A stretch of DNA of 64,000 nucleotides from Runella defluvii. GTDB taxonomy: Bacteria; Bacteroidota; Bacteroidia; Cytophagales; Spirosomataceae. Positions 42,604 through 52,440 of this stretch are shown piece after piece. Numbering within the stretch: position 1 is the stretch's first letter; the number at the start of each line of letters is the position of its first letter. The stretch is taken from positions 317,845 to 381,844 of the forward strand of contig NZ_JACIBY010000005.1 in NCBI RefSeq assembly GCF_014195535.1, read 5' to 3'. The notes beneath the pieces were generated by a model, which did not search any database, had not been told where the DNA came from, and worked only from the letters and a program-made list of their open reading frames with translations. Position numbers and translations under genes: made by a program.

Positions 42604-43785
42604 ATGACCAATTTTATTTTGTACGACGACGCGGCCATCCGCCCTCATTTGCTCCCGTTCACGTTCACCCGTCCTGTTTCCGACGTACGTTGTGGAATTA
42701 TGACTTTGACCGAAAAATGGGTGCATTACCTTGGTAAAACCCCTTCTTTTTTGACCGAACCCTACCTTCAGTATAAATTTCCGCTCATTACCACCCACGA
42801 CAATACCTTCCTCAACGGTGCTGTTTGTGCCACCGTTGCCATCGCCAATGCCGTTGAAAAATTACAAGTAGGACAAGTATTAGTGGGTTCCAATGGCATT
42901 ACAATTGCCTACCGTTCGCCGTTTGAAGTGGTACAGCCGCAGACTGAGCTTTCGGTCATTCCTTTTCCCGAACCTATTACGGTTATTCAACATGTATGGG
43001 ACATTTTTGTGGAAAACGGCGCGCAAATCAACGCTGATTTTGCAGCCATCACCCACCAGCGAACTTCCCAACCACTGAACGACCCACACACGCATTGCTA
43101 TGCCCCTGAGCGTATTTTTATCGAAGAAGGAGCCAAAGTACGTGCGGCGATTTTAAACGCCGAAAATGGCCCCATTTATATTGGCAAAAATGCAACCATT
43201 TGCGAAGGCAGTGTGGTCATGGGTCCATTTTCACTGGGAGAAAGCGCGACCGTCAACTGGGGAGCAAAAATGCGCATGAACACGACCATTGGGCCTCACT
43301 GTAAAGTAGGAGGAGAAATTAGCAACTCTGTTCTTTTTAGTTATAGCAACAAAGGCCACGACGGTTTTTTGGGGAATTCAGTTCTTGGTGAATGGTGCAA
43401 CCTAGGTGCCAACTGCAACAACTCTAACCTCAAAAACGATTATACCAACGTAAAGCTGTATAGCTACGCCACGCATACCCTCGAAGATACGGGGCGCTTG
43501 TTTTGTGGTTTGTTTATGGGCGACTACACCAAAGCGGGCATCAGCACCATGTTCAACACGGGGACAGTTGTCGGGGTCAATGCCAACGTTTTTGGGGCAG
43601 GATTTCAGTCAAAGCACATCCCTTCGTTTTCGTGGGGAGGCGCTGCCGAAGGCACCACCGAATACCGTCTCGAAAAGGCCATTCAAGTGGCCTACGAAAC
43701 AGTTAGCAGACGAAACGTTCGTTTTGGAGAAATAGAACAAGACATTTTAAGAAGTATATTTGAGCAGACTCGGCCGCGTTTATAA
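42604..43785 (+). CDS. GlmU-like bifunctional sugar-nucleotide enzyme (Bacteroidota type)
   Basis: 393 residues. The N-terminal part (about 1-165) is a nucleotidyltransferase-like domain beginning ILYDDAAIRPHLLPFTFTRP; the C-terminal part (about 175-345) is a left-handed beta-helix (IYIGKNATICEGSVVMGPFSLGES region, GDYTKAGISTMFNTGTVVG). This layout is the alternative GlmU found in Bacteroidota, thought to acetylate glucosamine-1-phosphate and make UDP-GlcNAc. The canonical GxGTR loop is missing, as in that subfamily. Followed after 20 bp by the thioredoxin-fold gene. Confidence 0.85.
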   Translation: MTNFILYDDAAIRPHLLPFTFTRPVSDVRCGIMTLTEKWVHYLGKTPSFLTEPYLQYKFPLITTHDNTFLNGAVCATVAIANAVEKLQVGQVLVGSNGITIAYRSPFEVVQPQTELSVIPFPEPITVIQHVWDIFVENGAQINADFAAITHQRTSQPLNDPHTHCYAPERIFIEEGAKVRAAILNAENGPIYIGKNATICEGSVVMGPFSLGESATVNWGAKMRMNTTIGPHCKVGGEISNSVLFSYSNKGHDGFLGNSVLGEWCNLGANCNNSNLKNDYTNVKLYSYATHTLEDTGRLFCGLFMGDYTKAGISTMFNTGTVVGVNANVFGAGFQSKHIPSFSWGGAAEGTTEYRLEKAIQVAYETVSRRNVRFGEIEQDILRSIFEQTRPRL

Positions 43786-43805
43786 AATTTTCGTTCGTTA
43801 CTACT

Positions 43806-45521
43806 ATGACATTGCGTTGGTATTTTTTCTTAACCCTAGGGCTATTTTTGTCCATCCAAAACAGTTATGCACAAACTGACACCTTGGTGGTGCGGGGAAA
43901 AATCGAAAACCTTACGGCACGTCTTTATCGACAAGCGTCGGAGGTGGTGGTCGCACGGGTCAATATTTTACAACCCAACCACGAAATCATACGGGCTGCC
44001 CCTTTGCAACCCAACGGTAGTTTTGAACTCAAAATGCCCCTTATTTTTCCCAAAGAAGAGTGTTATTTGACGTATAACAACGTCGTGATGCCCTTCTTGG
44101 GAAGTAAAGGCGTCGTTGAAGTGACGATTTATGCCGATTCTTTGGCCAAAAGTGATATTCCACTCCGCTTTGCAGGAGTCAATGCCGAGGTGAATAATTT
44201 GCACGCTCAGTTTTATATCCAACGCAAAAAGTGGCTGGAAGCCAACCCTGCAACAACGACAAACACCACTGACGCAAGCAAATACTGGCAGCACTTAGAT
44301 ACCGAAAGTAACCGACAAATTGCGTTTTTTCGCTCTCTTCCAGCCTTTACTAAAGCTCCTCCCTTGCTAGAAGAATGGGTGGTTTCTTCAATTGAAAATA
44401 CCGCCAAAGCGCAATTGTATTCTTTTTTGCAGCAAACTCTACAGCGTGTGCCAAATTCACTTTGGGTGATTTCTTCGACCGAGACTGAGCAACGAACAAC
44501 CCGCATGGGGCCTCAAGGAAAGCCGATTGTTACCGTTGCCGACTTAGACCAATCGAGTTTGCTTACTTTTGCACGCGCAGATTTTTTTCAGCAATTCAGC
44601 GCCCACGCGCAGCTGACCACCCCTGCCCTCTCTATCAATACATTGCCTGTTGCCAAAGTTGCGTCACTCATTCTTACCTACATTCCTGACATCTCCGAAG
44701 AACAAAAAAGCAAGCTACTGGAAATATCACTGGGTGGCTCGGCCAAAACGCGGGATTTGACGATGCTCAATACCCTTTTCAGCAAAAAACGCGATACGTT
44801 AGAGGTAATCAATACGTTTGAACTTGAAAACCGAAAATATAGCTTCTATTTTGGAGACAGAGGAGTCGATTACCTCAACGCGACGTTTTATGTTAGACAC
44901 CTCTACACCGCACCTATTTTAAATAAAATGGTCTGGTACCAACACATTCGCCCTACCTTGACTTCGCCCTATTACCAAAAATCGTTGGACGAACTGCATC
45001 ACATCGAGTGTAACGACTCCACCGCCATCAATGAAGCACACGACATTATAGATTTGCAAACCCAAGGAAATTTCGAAGCAGAATTGGGAAATGGCATTAC
45101 GCTCTACCAAAAAATCTACATGGGCGGGCGTGAGTTTTGGGATGAAATCAAAAGAAAAGTACGGGGAACACCCACCTATTTGCTCTTTTGGACCAACGAC
45201 GAATACGGAATGCGCGCCCTTGCTGAAGCCCGTCAGCTAGAAGCGTCTTTGCCGAAAGGGCAGCTTAATTTTGTCTATTTGTCAGAATACAAAGAGAGCA
45301 CTAACGTGTGGGTTGAAAATGTGGTCAAACGTAAATCTAGGGGACTGCACGGAAAACTTACCCAAGACCAAAACGAATTTTTAGAAGCGGAATGGGAAAT
45401 AACACGAGCTCCTTATGCTGTTATTCTGGATGCCCAAGGCAGGTACATCAAACGCGACGCCCCCCTTCCTGGCGACCGCGAAGGATGGAGCAAGATTTGG
45501 CCAAAGGTTTTTAAGAGATAG
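43806..45521 (+). CDS. Exported TlpA/DUF4369-like protein lacking the thioredoxin cysteines
   Basis: 571 residues with signal peptide (FFLTLGLFLSIQNSYAQ). Residues about 25-120 look like the small beta domain seen in front of TlpA-type proteins (GKIENL...GSFELKMPL). A long helical middle follows, and the last 130 residues have a thioredoxin fold (GTPTYLLFWTNDEYGMRAL, LNFVYLSEYKE, YAVILDAQGRYIKRDAP). Where a redox CxxC should be, the sequence is TNDEYG, so no disulfide chemistry is possible. Probably a periplasmic binding or chaperone role. Cotranscribed with the GlmU-like gene. Confidence 0.75.
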   Translation: MTLRWYFFLTLGLFLSIQNSYAQTDTLVVRGKIENLTARLYRQASEVVVARVNILQPNHEIIRAAPLQPNGSFELKMPLIFPKEECYLTYNNVVMPFLGSKGVVEVTIYADSLAKSDIPLRFAGVNAEVNNLHAQFYIQRKKWLEANPATTTNTTDASKYWQHLDTESNRQIAFFRSLPAFTKAPPLLEEWVVSSIENTAKAQLYSFLQQTLQRVPNSLWVISSTETEQRTTRMGPQGKPIVTVADLDQSSLLTFARADFFQQFSAHAQLTTPALSINTLPVAKVASLILTYIPDISEEQKSKLLEISLGGSAKTRDLTMLNTLFSKKRDTLEVINTFELENRKYSFYFGDRGVDYLNATFYVRHLYTAPILNKMVWYQHIRPTLTSPYYQKSLDELHHIECNDSTAINEAHDIIDLQTQGNFEAELGNGITLYQKIYMGGREFWDEIKRKVRGTPTYLLFWTNDEYGMRALAEARQLEASLPKGQLNFVYLSEYKESTNVWVENVVKRKSRGLHGKLTQDQNEFLEAEWEITRAPYAVILDAQGRYIKRDAPLPGDREGWSKIWPKVFKR

Positions 45522-45534
45522 ATAAAGACAGCGA

Positions 45535-46434
45535 TTATCCTTTAGAAAAACGGCTGTTGAGTATCGGGTACAAAATTACTGTCAGTAAAATAACACCCGT
45601 TCCTGCATAAAAACCTGCGGTCATGCGCTCATTGAGAATAAAATACGCCAGCGCCATGCCATACACAGGTTCTAGGTTGATGGTAAGGTTGAGGGTAAAA
45701 GGGGACATTTTTTTCAGCAAATGCACGCCTGCCGAATACGCATAAACGGTACAAACACTGGCCAAAATTCCCAACCACAGCCAATCCATGCTTTGAGGAA
45801 CAACCTGTGCTTGTGTAAGGCCGCTCACCATTCCAATACCCACTAGCCCAAGAAACATCCCCATGGTAGCACCGCTCATTTCATAAAAAGTAATGACCAA
45901 AGCAGGATGGGTTTTGACAAAACGGCTATTGGCAATCGTAAACAAGGCGGCCAGCAAGGACGAAATCAGCGCCAAGCCCAAGCCCCACGATTGGTCAAAC
46001 TCAAAACGAAAAATCAGGTAAAGCCCCAACATTACTAACAGGCTCATCAGAATTTCTAACGGTCGTACTTGTTTACGGCTAAACAACGGTTCCAACAAAG
46101 CCGTAAACAATGACGTAGTGGACATTCCTGCCAAACATACCGACGCACTTGATACGTGGGCAGAGGCAAAAAACGTCAACCAATGAACGCCCATAATCAC
46201 GCCTACGCCCAGCATTTTATTACGGTCTTGGGGCGCTACTTTTTTCCATTCTTTGCGTAGCGTAAGCACCAAAGCCAAGCCAATGGCCGCTAAAAGTGTC
46301 CGAAAGAACGTCAGACTAACCCGCGACAAATCGGCGTTGATTAATTTTCCCAAAATGGCCGTAAAGCCCCAAATAATGACCAAAAAATGCAGGTGTAAGT
46401 AATCGAACAGGGTAGGTTTGGGCGAGGTGTTCAT
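45535..46434 (-). CDS. EamA/DMT-family permease
   Basis: 299 residues from the ATG at 46434 (an upstream TTG frame adds ten residues). Two EamA repeats with about ten membrane helices: HFLVIIWGFTAILGKLI opens the first; the second carries LWLGILASVCTVYAYSAGVHLLKKMSPF and LEPVYGMALAYFILNE, typical of RhaT/YdcZ-like permeases. Inner-membrane exporter or importer of small metabolites; substrate unknown. It is convergent with the thioredoxin-fold gene, 13 bp apart, and separated from the upstream susD by a terminator. Confidence 0.88.
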   Translation of the reverse strand: MNTSPKPTLFDYLHLHFLVIIWGFTAILGKLINADLSRVSLTFFRTLLAAIGLALVLTLRKEWKKVAPQDRNKMLGVGVIMGVHWLTFFASAHVSSASVCLAGMSTTSLFTALLEPLFSRKQVRPLEILMSLLVMLGLYLIFRFEFDQSWGLGLALISSLLAALFTIANSRFVKTHPALVITFYEMSGATMGMFLGLVGIGMVSGLTQAQVVPQSMDWLWLGILASVCTVYAYSAGVHLLKKMSPFTLNLTINLEPVYGMALAYFILNERMTAGFYAGTGVILLTVILYPILNSRFSKG

Positions 46435-46478
46435 CAGTGTTGGTATTAGACGACAAAGGTACAATTATAATACAAAAA

Positions 46479-46506
46479 AGAAGGCAGCGCCGTGGCGCTG
46501 CCTTCT
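46479..46506 (-). terminator. Rho-independent terminator of the second susCD operon
   Basis: A 13-bp perfect stem (46479-46491 with 46494-46506) with a 2-base loop, followed on the minus strand by a run of T residues. It lies 38 bp after the susD stop. Confidence 0.8.
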
Positions 46507-46543
46507 GTACATACGAAATCAACGAATCGTTTTTTGGGCGTAA

Positions 46544-48070
46544 TTAGTCAATATCCCAGAAGATTTTGGTAGAAAATACATCCACCGTTCCTTGGGCATT
46601 TACGTTGGCTGAGTTTGAACCACCTTCAGAGTTTGGATAGAATAAACGAACGGGGCGTTTTGCATCAGGTACGCCCAAGCTTTGTGGCGTAACAGGCACA
46701 CCCGTTTTACGGTATTCTGCCCATGCTTCTAAGCCAGTGAAGTTACAAGAAGCAAGCCATTTTTGGTAGGCAATTGCCGTAAGCTTGTTGGTTGAAGCTA
46801 CGTAGTCGTAGTTCTCAATTTTACTTCCTTTAAACGCCGCCGCTCCAGTAGTGGCTGCTCCCAATGCTCTGAATGATTGGACTAGACCTTCTTCAAAGTA
46901 CGACTGTGCCGTTCCTGCCAAGCTTACTCCAGTTCCGAATTTCTCTTTTGCTTCTGCCAAGTTCAATTGGATTTCTGCTGCTGTCATGATAAGGTACGGG
47001 CGGTTAAACGCACCTTTGGCAATGATACTTGGCCCAAGCGCCGAAACAGTAGTTGGCAAATAGCCTGAGCTTGCACCGAAAGGTACACCTGCATAGTTGG
47101 CAGCCACTTCGGCACGGGTACTTACACCCGCTGTGCTACCTTCGCCACCGATGGCGTAGCCAATACGTTTCAAGCGAAGCGTATCGCCAGAAGTTTTGAG
47201 TCCATCAATCAAATACTTTGTAAGGCGAGGGTAATTGTTCAACGCTTTTTTAGCACCAGCGGCGCTATAACCCCAGCTTTCATAAATTGGGTTCATTTGA
47301 CCATCCGCTGGCTGCCAGAAAGAGGCACTACCAATACCTACATCTTCGCCCGTGATGAAACCAGAACCTTCCGTTACAATTTTATTGATTTCGGTTTTGA
47401 TAGTTGCTTCTTTAGCAGCTACACGTGCCTGACGCATCAAGATGCGTAATTTAACAGAGTTCGCAAAACGAATCCATTTGGTGTTGCTACCCGCAAAAAC
47501 AATATCTGAACCTGCAAAAGCACTGGCAAACGCATTGGCTTTTAAGTCCACTATTGCGTCATCAAGAAGTTTGATAAGATTGTCATAAACCGACTGTTGC
47601 TCATCAAATTTAGGAGCCAATGAAGATACCCCTTTCAAAGCATCCGTGTAGGGAAGGTTTCCGTACATGTCCACCAATTGTTGGAACAATAACGCCTTCA
47701 TTACTTTAGCTGGCCCTTTCAAAAACTTCTGGTTTTGCGCATCCGCATTATCAATAACCACCTGATAATCTTGGAGGTTGTCATAGTAGCCATCCCAGTA
47801 ATTAAAATCACCATTGGTGAAATTATACGTAAAAATGGTTGTGCTCAAGATATAACCGTTCGACTGCGTCCATTGTCCCGACCAGTACGAAGCGGTTTCG
47901 TTTGGCCCCAGCATGTTAGATGCCGTTTGACGAAGCGCATTGGTAAAAATATAGTTTGGCGATGCCGTTGGCAACGAGTTGGGGTTGGTGTTTATGTCTA
48001 GGAATTGCTCGTTACAAGCAGTACTTAGCAAGGCCAACACCGCAATGAGAAAATATGATTTTAATTTCAT
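46544..48070 (-). CDS. SusD/RagB-family lipoprotein (SusD_2 type)
   Basis: 508 residues with lipoprotein signal LSTAC (Cys19), then INTNPNSLPTASPNYIFTNALRQ, the typical opening of the SusD_2 subgroup. Surface lipoprotein that binds the ligand transported by its SusC partner, encoded 65 bp upstream. The FTGLEAWAEYRKTGVP segment near the C-terminus is also characteristic. Substrate not readable; no glycoside hydrolase or regulator gene lies nearby, so this is a minimal two-gene uptake operon. Confidence 0.93.
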   Translation of the reverse strand: MKLKSYFLIAVLALLSTACNEQFLDINTNPNSLPTASPNYIFTNALRQTASNMLGPNETASYWSGQWTQSNGYILSTTIFTYNFTNGDFNYWDGYYDNLQDYQVVIDNADAQNQKFLKGPAKVMKALLFQQLVDMYGNLPYTDALKGVSSLAPKFDEQQSVYDNLIKLLDDAIVDLKANAFASAFAGSDIVFAGSNTKWIRFANSVKLRILMRQARVAAKEATIKTEINKIVTEGSGFITGEDVGIGSASFWQPADGQMNPIYESWGYSAAGAKKALNNYPRLTKYLIDGLKTSGDTLRLKRIGYAIGGEGSTAGVSTRAEVAANYAGVPFGASSGYLPTTVSALGPSIIAKGAFNRPYLIMTAAEIQLNLAEAKEKFGTGVSLAGTAQSYFEEGLVQSFRALGAATTGAAAFKGSKIENYDYVASTNKLTAIAYQKWLASCNFTGLEAWAEYRKTGVPVTPQSLGVPDAKRPVRLFYPNSEGGSNSANVNAQGTVDVFSTKIFWDID

Positions 48071-48135
48071 TGTGAACTTCTTTATAAGGTTGTAAAAAAT
48101 TGAGAAACATCCAGAAACTGTCTGCTGCTCTCCTC

Positions 48136-51100
48136 TTAGAATGTCAAGTTAAGGCTTACACCATACTGACGAACAGGTGGCGTTTGCCCTGTCGTGTTGA
48201 TACCCACGTTGTTACTTCCACTTGGTGCTGTAACCGCCGAAATCGTTCCTGTAAAGCTGTTGGTAGCTACGTTACTAAACTCAGGGTCGGTGTAGTAGTT
48301 TTTCTTATCAACAATCGTGAACAAGTTGCGTCCGAAGAACGCGATTTCTGCCCGTGAGAATACCTTTGTTTTCTCCATAAGGCTAGTAGGTAGCGTGTAA
48401 GCAAGGTTTACATCTCTTAATTTGATAAACCAACCTGGAGTTACGAAGTTTTCCGAAATCAAACGGTAGTTGTCCACCCAATATCCATATTCAGACTCGC
48501 GAACATTGATGTTGGTATTTGGCGTCACTGTTTTACCATCGGCATTAAGCGTTGCTGAGTTTGGCACCATTTGTGGGTCGCGGTTCTCTGTCCACTTACC
48601 TGCCCCTGTAAAGGTCATCTGACGGCCTAAGTCGCTAAACATCACGTTTCCACCACGGTACTCAAAGTTGAAGTTAAACGTCAAGTTACCGTAGCTAACT
48701 TTTGAACCTAAACCCGCAATGTGGCGTGGCAGTGTTCCCCCTCTGTTGACCAAAGCCGTATTAAGAATAGGATAGCCAGTAGTTGGGTTAACAAGAACGT
48801 AACCCGAGCCATCTGGAGCGTATGTATATCCATTTGTTTTGAGCATTGGAAAACGCTCACCTTTGATTACATTGGTTGTAGCATAGGTGAATCCGCCATA
48901 TTGGAATTCATTGATACCAGGGTAAAGGTCAATTACCTTGTTGTCGTTGTAAGAATATCTCACACTCACATCCCAGTTAAGTTTGCTTCCACGAGCGATA
49001 AGGTACTTAAATTCACCCTCATATCCCCAGTTTTTGGTTTCACCTACGTTGATAAGCAAGTTGCTAAAACCAGTAGTGTTTGGTACACGTACGGTGATTA
49101 CTTGGCCTTTCGAAGTTTGGCTATAGGCCGAGAACTCTAAATTTACGCGGTTATTAAACATCTGAAATTCAGCGCCAATCTCACCAGAATATACAATTTC
49201 AGGCTTTAGGTTGGCATCAGGAAGTGTGTTACCCACGGTCAACCCTACCGTGTTTCCAAATGGGAAACCACTACCGTTAGGATACGTCAAGTCCAATCCG
49301 TAAAGAGGAATGTTGTCGTTCGCATTTTTGTTGTAGTTCATCCGCACTTTAGCGAAGTTAAGTACATTGCTCTTCAAACCAGGGAAGGCGTCGGTTGGGA
49401 TGAACGACAAACCTGCTCCATAGTATAAATACGACCAATAATTTTTGTTACGTGCAGGTTTGTAGAAACGAGACGTGGCATCATAACGGGCAGAAGCATT
49501 AAGAATCAACCAGTTTTTATAGTTAGAACTGATGTCAGCATAATATCCATAACGACGCTCCATGGTGTTTCCTTCACCACCCCCTAAGATACCTTGACGG
49601 TTCGATACGTTATACACATCAGGTACAACAATAGAAGACGAACTGATGGCAATCGCTTTGGTGTAACGCTGATACAAGCTTCCCCCCAAAATCAAGTTGT
49701 TTTTGAAGTCACCAAAATCTTTGTTTACGTGTGCTTGGAATTCGTTGTTGATGACATTTTCTGTGCTTGAGTAATCTGAAACACCTCCTAAGATGTCAGA
49801 AATAGCACGGTAGATACCCGTTCCGTCCACATCGTCGATACCCCAAGGAGCAGGAACAAATGCTTTTGTTTTTGCCCAGTCAGAGTAAAGGAACTTGCTC
49901 GTGTAGTTTTTACCCGTACGTGAGTTGTTCATCACTCCCAAACGGTTTACTAATCTCAACCAATCCGTTGCTCTAAATTCCAAAGCAATGTTGCTTGAAA
50001 TATTGGCATCTTTGTAGTTGTTACGGTTGATGTCCTTATTAAAATAAGGGTTGTTGTAGTAGTCGTTGTAATACCCATTAGGGTTCGCAAACTTATTGTT
50101 TTGCCAATCGCGCAAGTCGTACAATGGCAAGTTGGCAGGCTGGTTCAATACGTCGTTATAGAAATCGGCAGACGTACGATCATACTTTGCTTGGGTATAG
50201 TTAGCCGTGAAGCTCGCCGTCAAACGCTTGTACTCTTTCGACGCCGCGAAACGAATCCCCGTTCTATCACTTTTATCTTTAGGAACAATACCCGCAATTT
50301 TCTGATTTTCTAATGACAAACGGAACGTTGTTGATTCATCACCGCCTTCAAAGTTGATTTGGTTGTTCATTGACACTCCTCTATCGAAGGTCTTACGACG
50401 AACATTGTCAAGGGCAGCATACGGAATTTCTAATTTTGAACCATCTTCCAATACCCGTCCCTGAATACGCATCGAGCCATCAAAAGCATCTCCGTACTGT
50501 TGGTTTTCGTAAGGGCGCCAGTTTTGTTTCAAACGATCAAGGTGATTGGTCAAATATCCTGCTGACCCGAAAGAGGCAGCGTAGTGTGACCCTGACCCAT
50601 ATTTATTTTGAAACTGTGGTAAAAAGCTAATTTCTTCAAAGTTGGTACTGTTGGTATAGTTTACTTTCAACTTTCCTTTTGCACCTTTTTTGGTTGAAAT
50701 AACAATCGCACCGTTGATACCCGCCGAGCCATAAAGCGTAGCCGCCTGACCACCTTTCAATACTGTCACGCTCTCGATGTCGTTGGGGTTGATGAGGGCC
50801 AATACCGTCGAGGTTGTTTGCATACCATCAACCACGACAAGCGCTTCATTATTACCTGTCAATGACCGATACCCACGCAATACCACCTTCACCGAAGGGT
50901 CAACGCTGTTATTTACGTTATAAACAGCCAAACCTGTTACTTTACCCGCAAGCGCTTGTGCCAAACGAGGTGCACGCCCAAGCGTGATGTCTTCGTTGGC
51001 TACTTTTGCATACGAGTAATTGATTTCGCGTTGGCTTTTACGAATTCCTTGCGCCGTTACTACTACTTCTTGCAATTGTGAAGCGTCTGCTACGAGCTTT

Positions 51101-51378
51101 ACATTCACCACAGATTGAGCACCTACTGCAACTTCTTGCGATTTAAAACCAATGAAACTGAATACTAAAACAGCATTGTTTGGGACAGCAATTTGGTAAG
51201 TACCTTCCGCTGTTGTGTTTGTACCGCGGTTAGAACCACGAAGCGTAATGTTTACCCCAGGAAGAACAGAACCGTCGTCAGCGGTTACTTTACCCGAAAT
51301 CGAGCGGTCTTGGGCAAACAACGTGAGGCCACAAAATAGCATCGCCACTGCGGCCAGCAGTGTAAACCTTTGTTTCAT
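48136..51378 (-). CDS. SusC/RagA-family TonB-dependent transporter
   Basis: 1080 residues: signal peptide (LLAAVAMLFCGLTLFAQ), carboxypeptidase-regulatory-like domain (about 25-105, DGSVLPGVNITLRGSNRGT), TonB-box/plug region (LQEVVVTAQGIRKSQ, ALVVVDGMQTT), and the barrel ending YGVSLNLTF. Imports a substrate across the outer membrane with the SusD_2 partner downstream. The plug segment is QG-I-R-K-S-Q-R-E-I rather than the GYG/GYS type in the first pair, so the two systems belong to different branches. Confidence 0.95.
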   Translation of the reverse strand: MKQRFTLLAAVAMLFCGLTLFAQDRSISGKVTADDGSVLPGVNITLRGSNRGTNTTAEGTYQIAVPNNAVLVFSFIGFKSQEVAVGAQSVVNVKLVADASQLQEVVVTAQGIRKSQREINYSYAKVANEDITLGRAPRLAQALAGKVTGLAVYNVNNSVDPSVKVVLRGYRSLTGNNEALVVVDGMQTTSTVLALINPNDIESVTVLKGGQAATLYGSAGINGAIVISTKKGAKGKLKVNYTNSTNFEEISFLPQFQNKYGSGSHYAASFGSAGYLTNHLDRLKQNWRPYENQQYGDAFDGSMRIQGRVLEDGSKLEIPYAALDNVRRKTFDRGVSMNNQINFEGGDESTTFRLSLENQKIAGIVPKDKSDRTGIRFAASKEYKRLTASFTANYTQAKYDRTSADFYNDVLNQPANLPLYDLRDWQNNKFANPNGYYNDYYNNPYFNKDINRNNYKDANISSNIALEFRATDWLRLVNRLGVMNNSRTGKNYTSKFLYSDWAKTKAFVPAPWGIDDVDGTGIYRAISDILGGVSDYSSTENVINNEFQAHVNKDFGDFKNNLILGGSLYQRYTKAIAISSSSIVVPDVYNVSNRQGILGGGEGNTMERRYGYYADISSNYKNWLILNASARYDATSRFYKPARNKNYWSYLYYGAGLSFIPTDAFPGLKSNVLNFAKVRMNYNKNANDNIPLYGLDLTYPNGSGFPFGNTVGLTVGNTLPDANLKPEIVYSGEIGAEFQMFNNRVNLEFSAYSQTSKGQVITVRVPNTTGFSNLLINVGETKNWGYEGEFKYLIARGSKLNWDVSVRYSYNDNKVIDLYPGINEFQYGGFTYATTNVIKGERFPMLKTNGYTYAPDGSGYVLVNPTTGYPILNTALVNRGGTLPRHIAGLGSKVSYGNLTFNFNFEYRGGNVMFSDLGRQMTFTGAGKWTENRDPQMVPNSATLNADGKTVTPNTNINVRESEYGYWVDNYRLISENFVTPGWFIKLRDVNLAYTLPTSLMEKTKVFSRAEIAFFGRNLFTIVDKKNYYTDPEFSNVATNSFTGTISAVTAPSGSNNVGINTTGQTPPVRQYGVSLNLTF

Positions 51379-51787
51379 ACTTTTACTTGTTTTTTAGTTT
51401 AGATTAAGAAATACTTCCGCGGGTAAATCTAAAGAAGATACTATCTGCCGAGATGAAAATTAGATTAAAGTTATTTTGCATATCTACAAAACCCCCAAAT
51501 CTATCTACCAAAACCCCCTCTTTAATGACGTTTTGCCATTAAAATAGCTATTAAAACCTTTCTTTGTTCGTTTTACTCTCTCACAAAGAGCTTACATTTC
51601 TATTTTGGTTTTAGTACTTTTTCAATAATGGCTTTTTCTCTTCTTCTTGCCCTAAACAAATATCAAGTCATCTCCACCCTAAAAAAAAGACTTTAGTCAT
51701 CTTTTCAGCGAAATAAAAATGGGCTTTCCTATTGACACAGTTGATTGGTTTATTTTACTTTGTATTTCAAAGTTCTTTTTTATAAAA
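51379..51787. other. Divergent control region between susC and DUF1361 genes
   Basis: About 400 bp, A/T-rich. A minus-strand TAnnTTTG element is at 51496-51503 (TAGATTTG, the same octamer that precedes the first susC at 12487-12494). Two GGGTTTTG-type runs lie around it. No ORF or strong hairpin is seen; a 23-codon in-frame upstream extension of DUF1361 begins at 51719. Confidence 0.5.
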
Positions 51788-52423
51788 ATGAAAAACAAAA
51801 ACCATCTACTCGCTGCGGTGTCGCTCATAAGCATCATTTTGCTTTGTGGCCGCGTTACGTTTACCGAAAACTTTGGAGGAATTTTCCTTACGTGGAATCT
51901 TTTTCTGGCTTGGGTTCCGTTCGGAATCGCCTGTATTGTAGAAGATTTGGCTCAGCACCGTTTTATCCACCAACGGGGAGTACTCTTAGGAGCAGCAGCT
52001 TGGCTGTTGTTTTTTCCCAATGCTCCTTACCTCATCACCGACCTAATTCACCTGAGGGCTTCCCCCGACCATTTGATTTGGTACGATGCGTTGATGAGTT
52101 TTTCGTTTGCGTTGGCAGGACTACTAACGGGCTTTTATTCTGTCCTGAAAATCCATGCACTTTTGGAGGATTATTACAGCCGAATCACCAGTTGGCTGCT
52201 GATTGGGGGGAGTTTGGTCGTCGCAAGTTATGGAATCTACTTGGGGAGGTTTGGTCGTTGGAATAGCTGGCACGTGGCTACTCATCCTTTATCGTTGGTT
52301 CGGTATATTGGGAATAACCTACTACACAACCCTGTAGCACTACAACTCACGCTGGCATTTTCCTTCGTGATGTTGTCCACCTATGGGGCATTTTGGGTAT
52401 TGGCACGCTCTAAAGCTGAGTAA
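51788..52423 (+). CDS. DUF1361 integral membrane protein
   Basis: 211 residues from the ATG at 51788 (an ATG at 51719 would add 23 hydrophobic residues). About six membrane helices and the DUF1361 pattern: WNLFLAWVPF, FPNAPYLITDLIHL, and YLGRFGRWNSW. Function of the family is unknown. Single gene; its 3' side is a repeat field with TGAG-loop hairpins. The shorter start is preferred because it matches the usual MK-basic start of the first helix, but the choice is uncertain. Confidence 0.8.
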   Translation: MKNKNHLLAAVSLISIILLCGRVTFTENFGGIFLTWNLFLAWVPFGIACIVEDLAQHRFIHQRGVLLGAAAWLLFFPNAPYLITDLIHLRASPDHLIWYDALMSFSFALAGLLTGFYSVLKIHALLEDYYSRITSWLLIGGSLVVASYGIYLGRFGRWNSWHVATHPLSLVRYIGNNLLHNPVALQLTLAFSFVMLSTYGAFWVLARSKAE

Positions 52424-52440
52424 TGTGTTTCCTGTTTGGG

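Noticed and set aside
42478-42798. 107-residue N-terminal extension of uxaB
   Set aside because: It overlaps the divergent GlmU-like gene and has no resemblance to the family; ATG at 42477 used.
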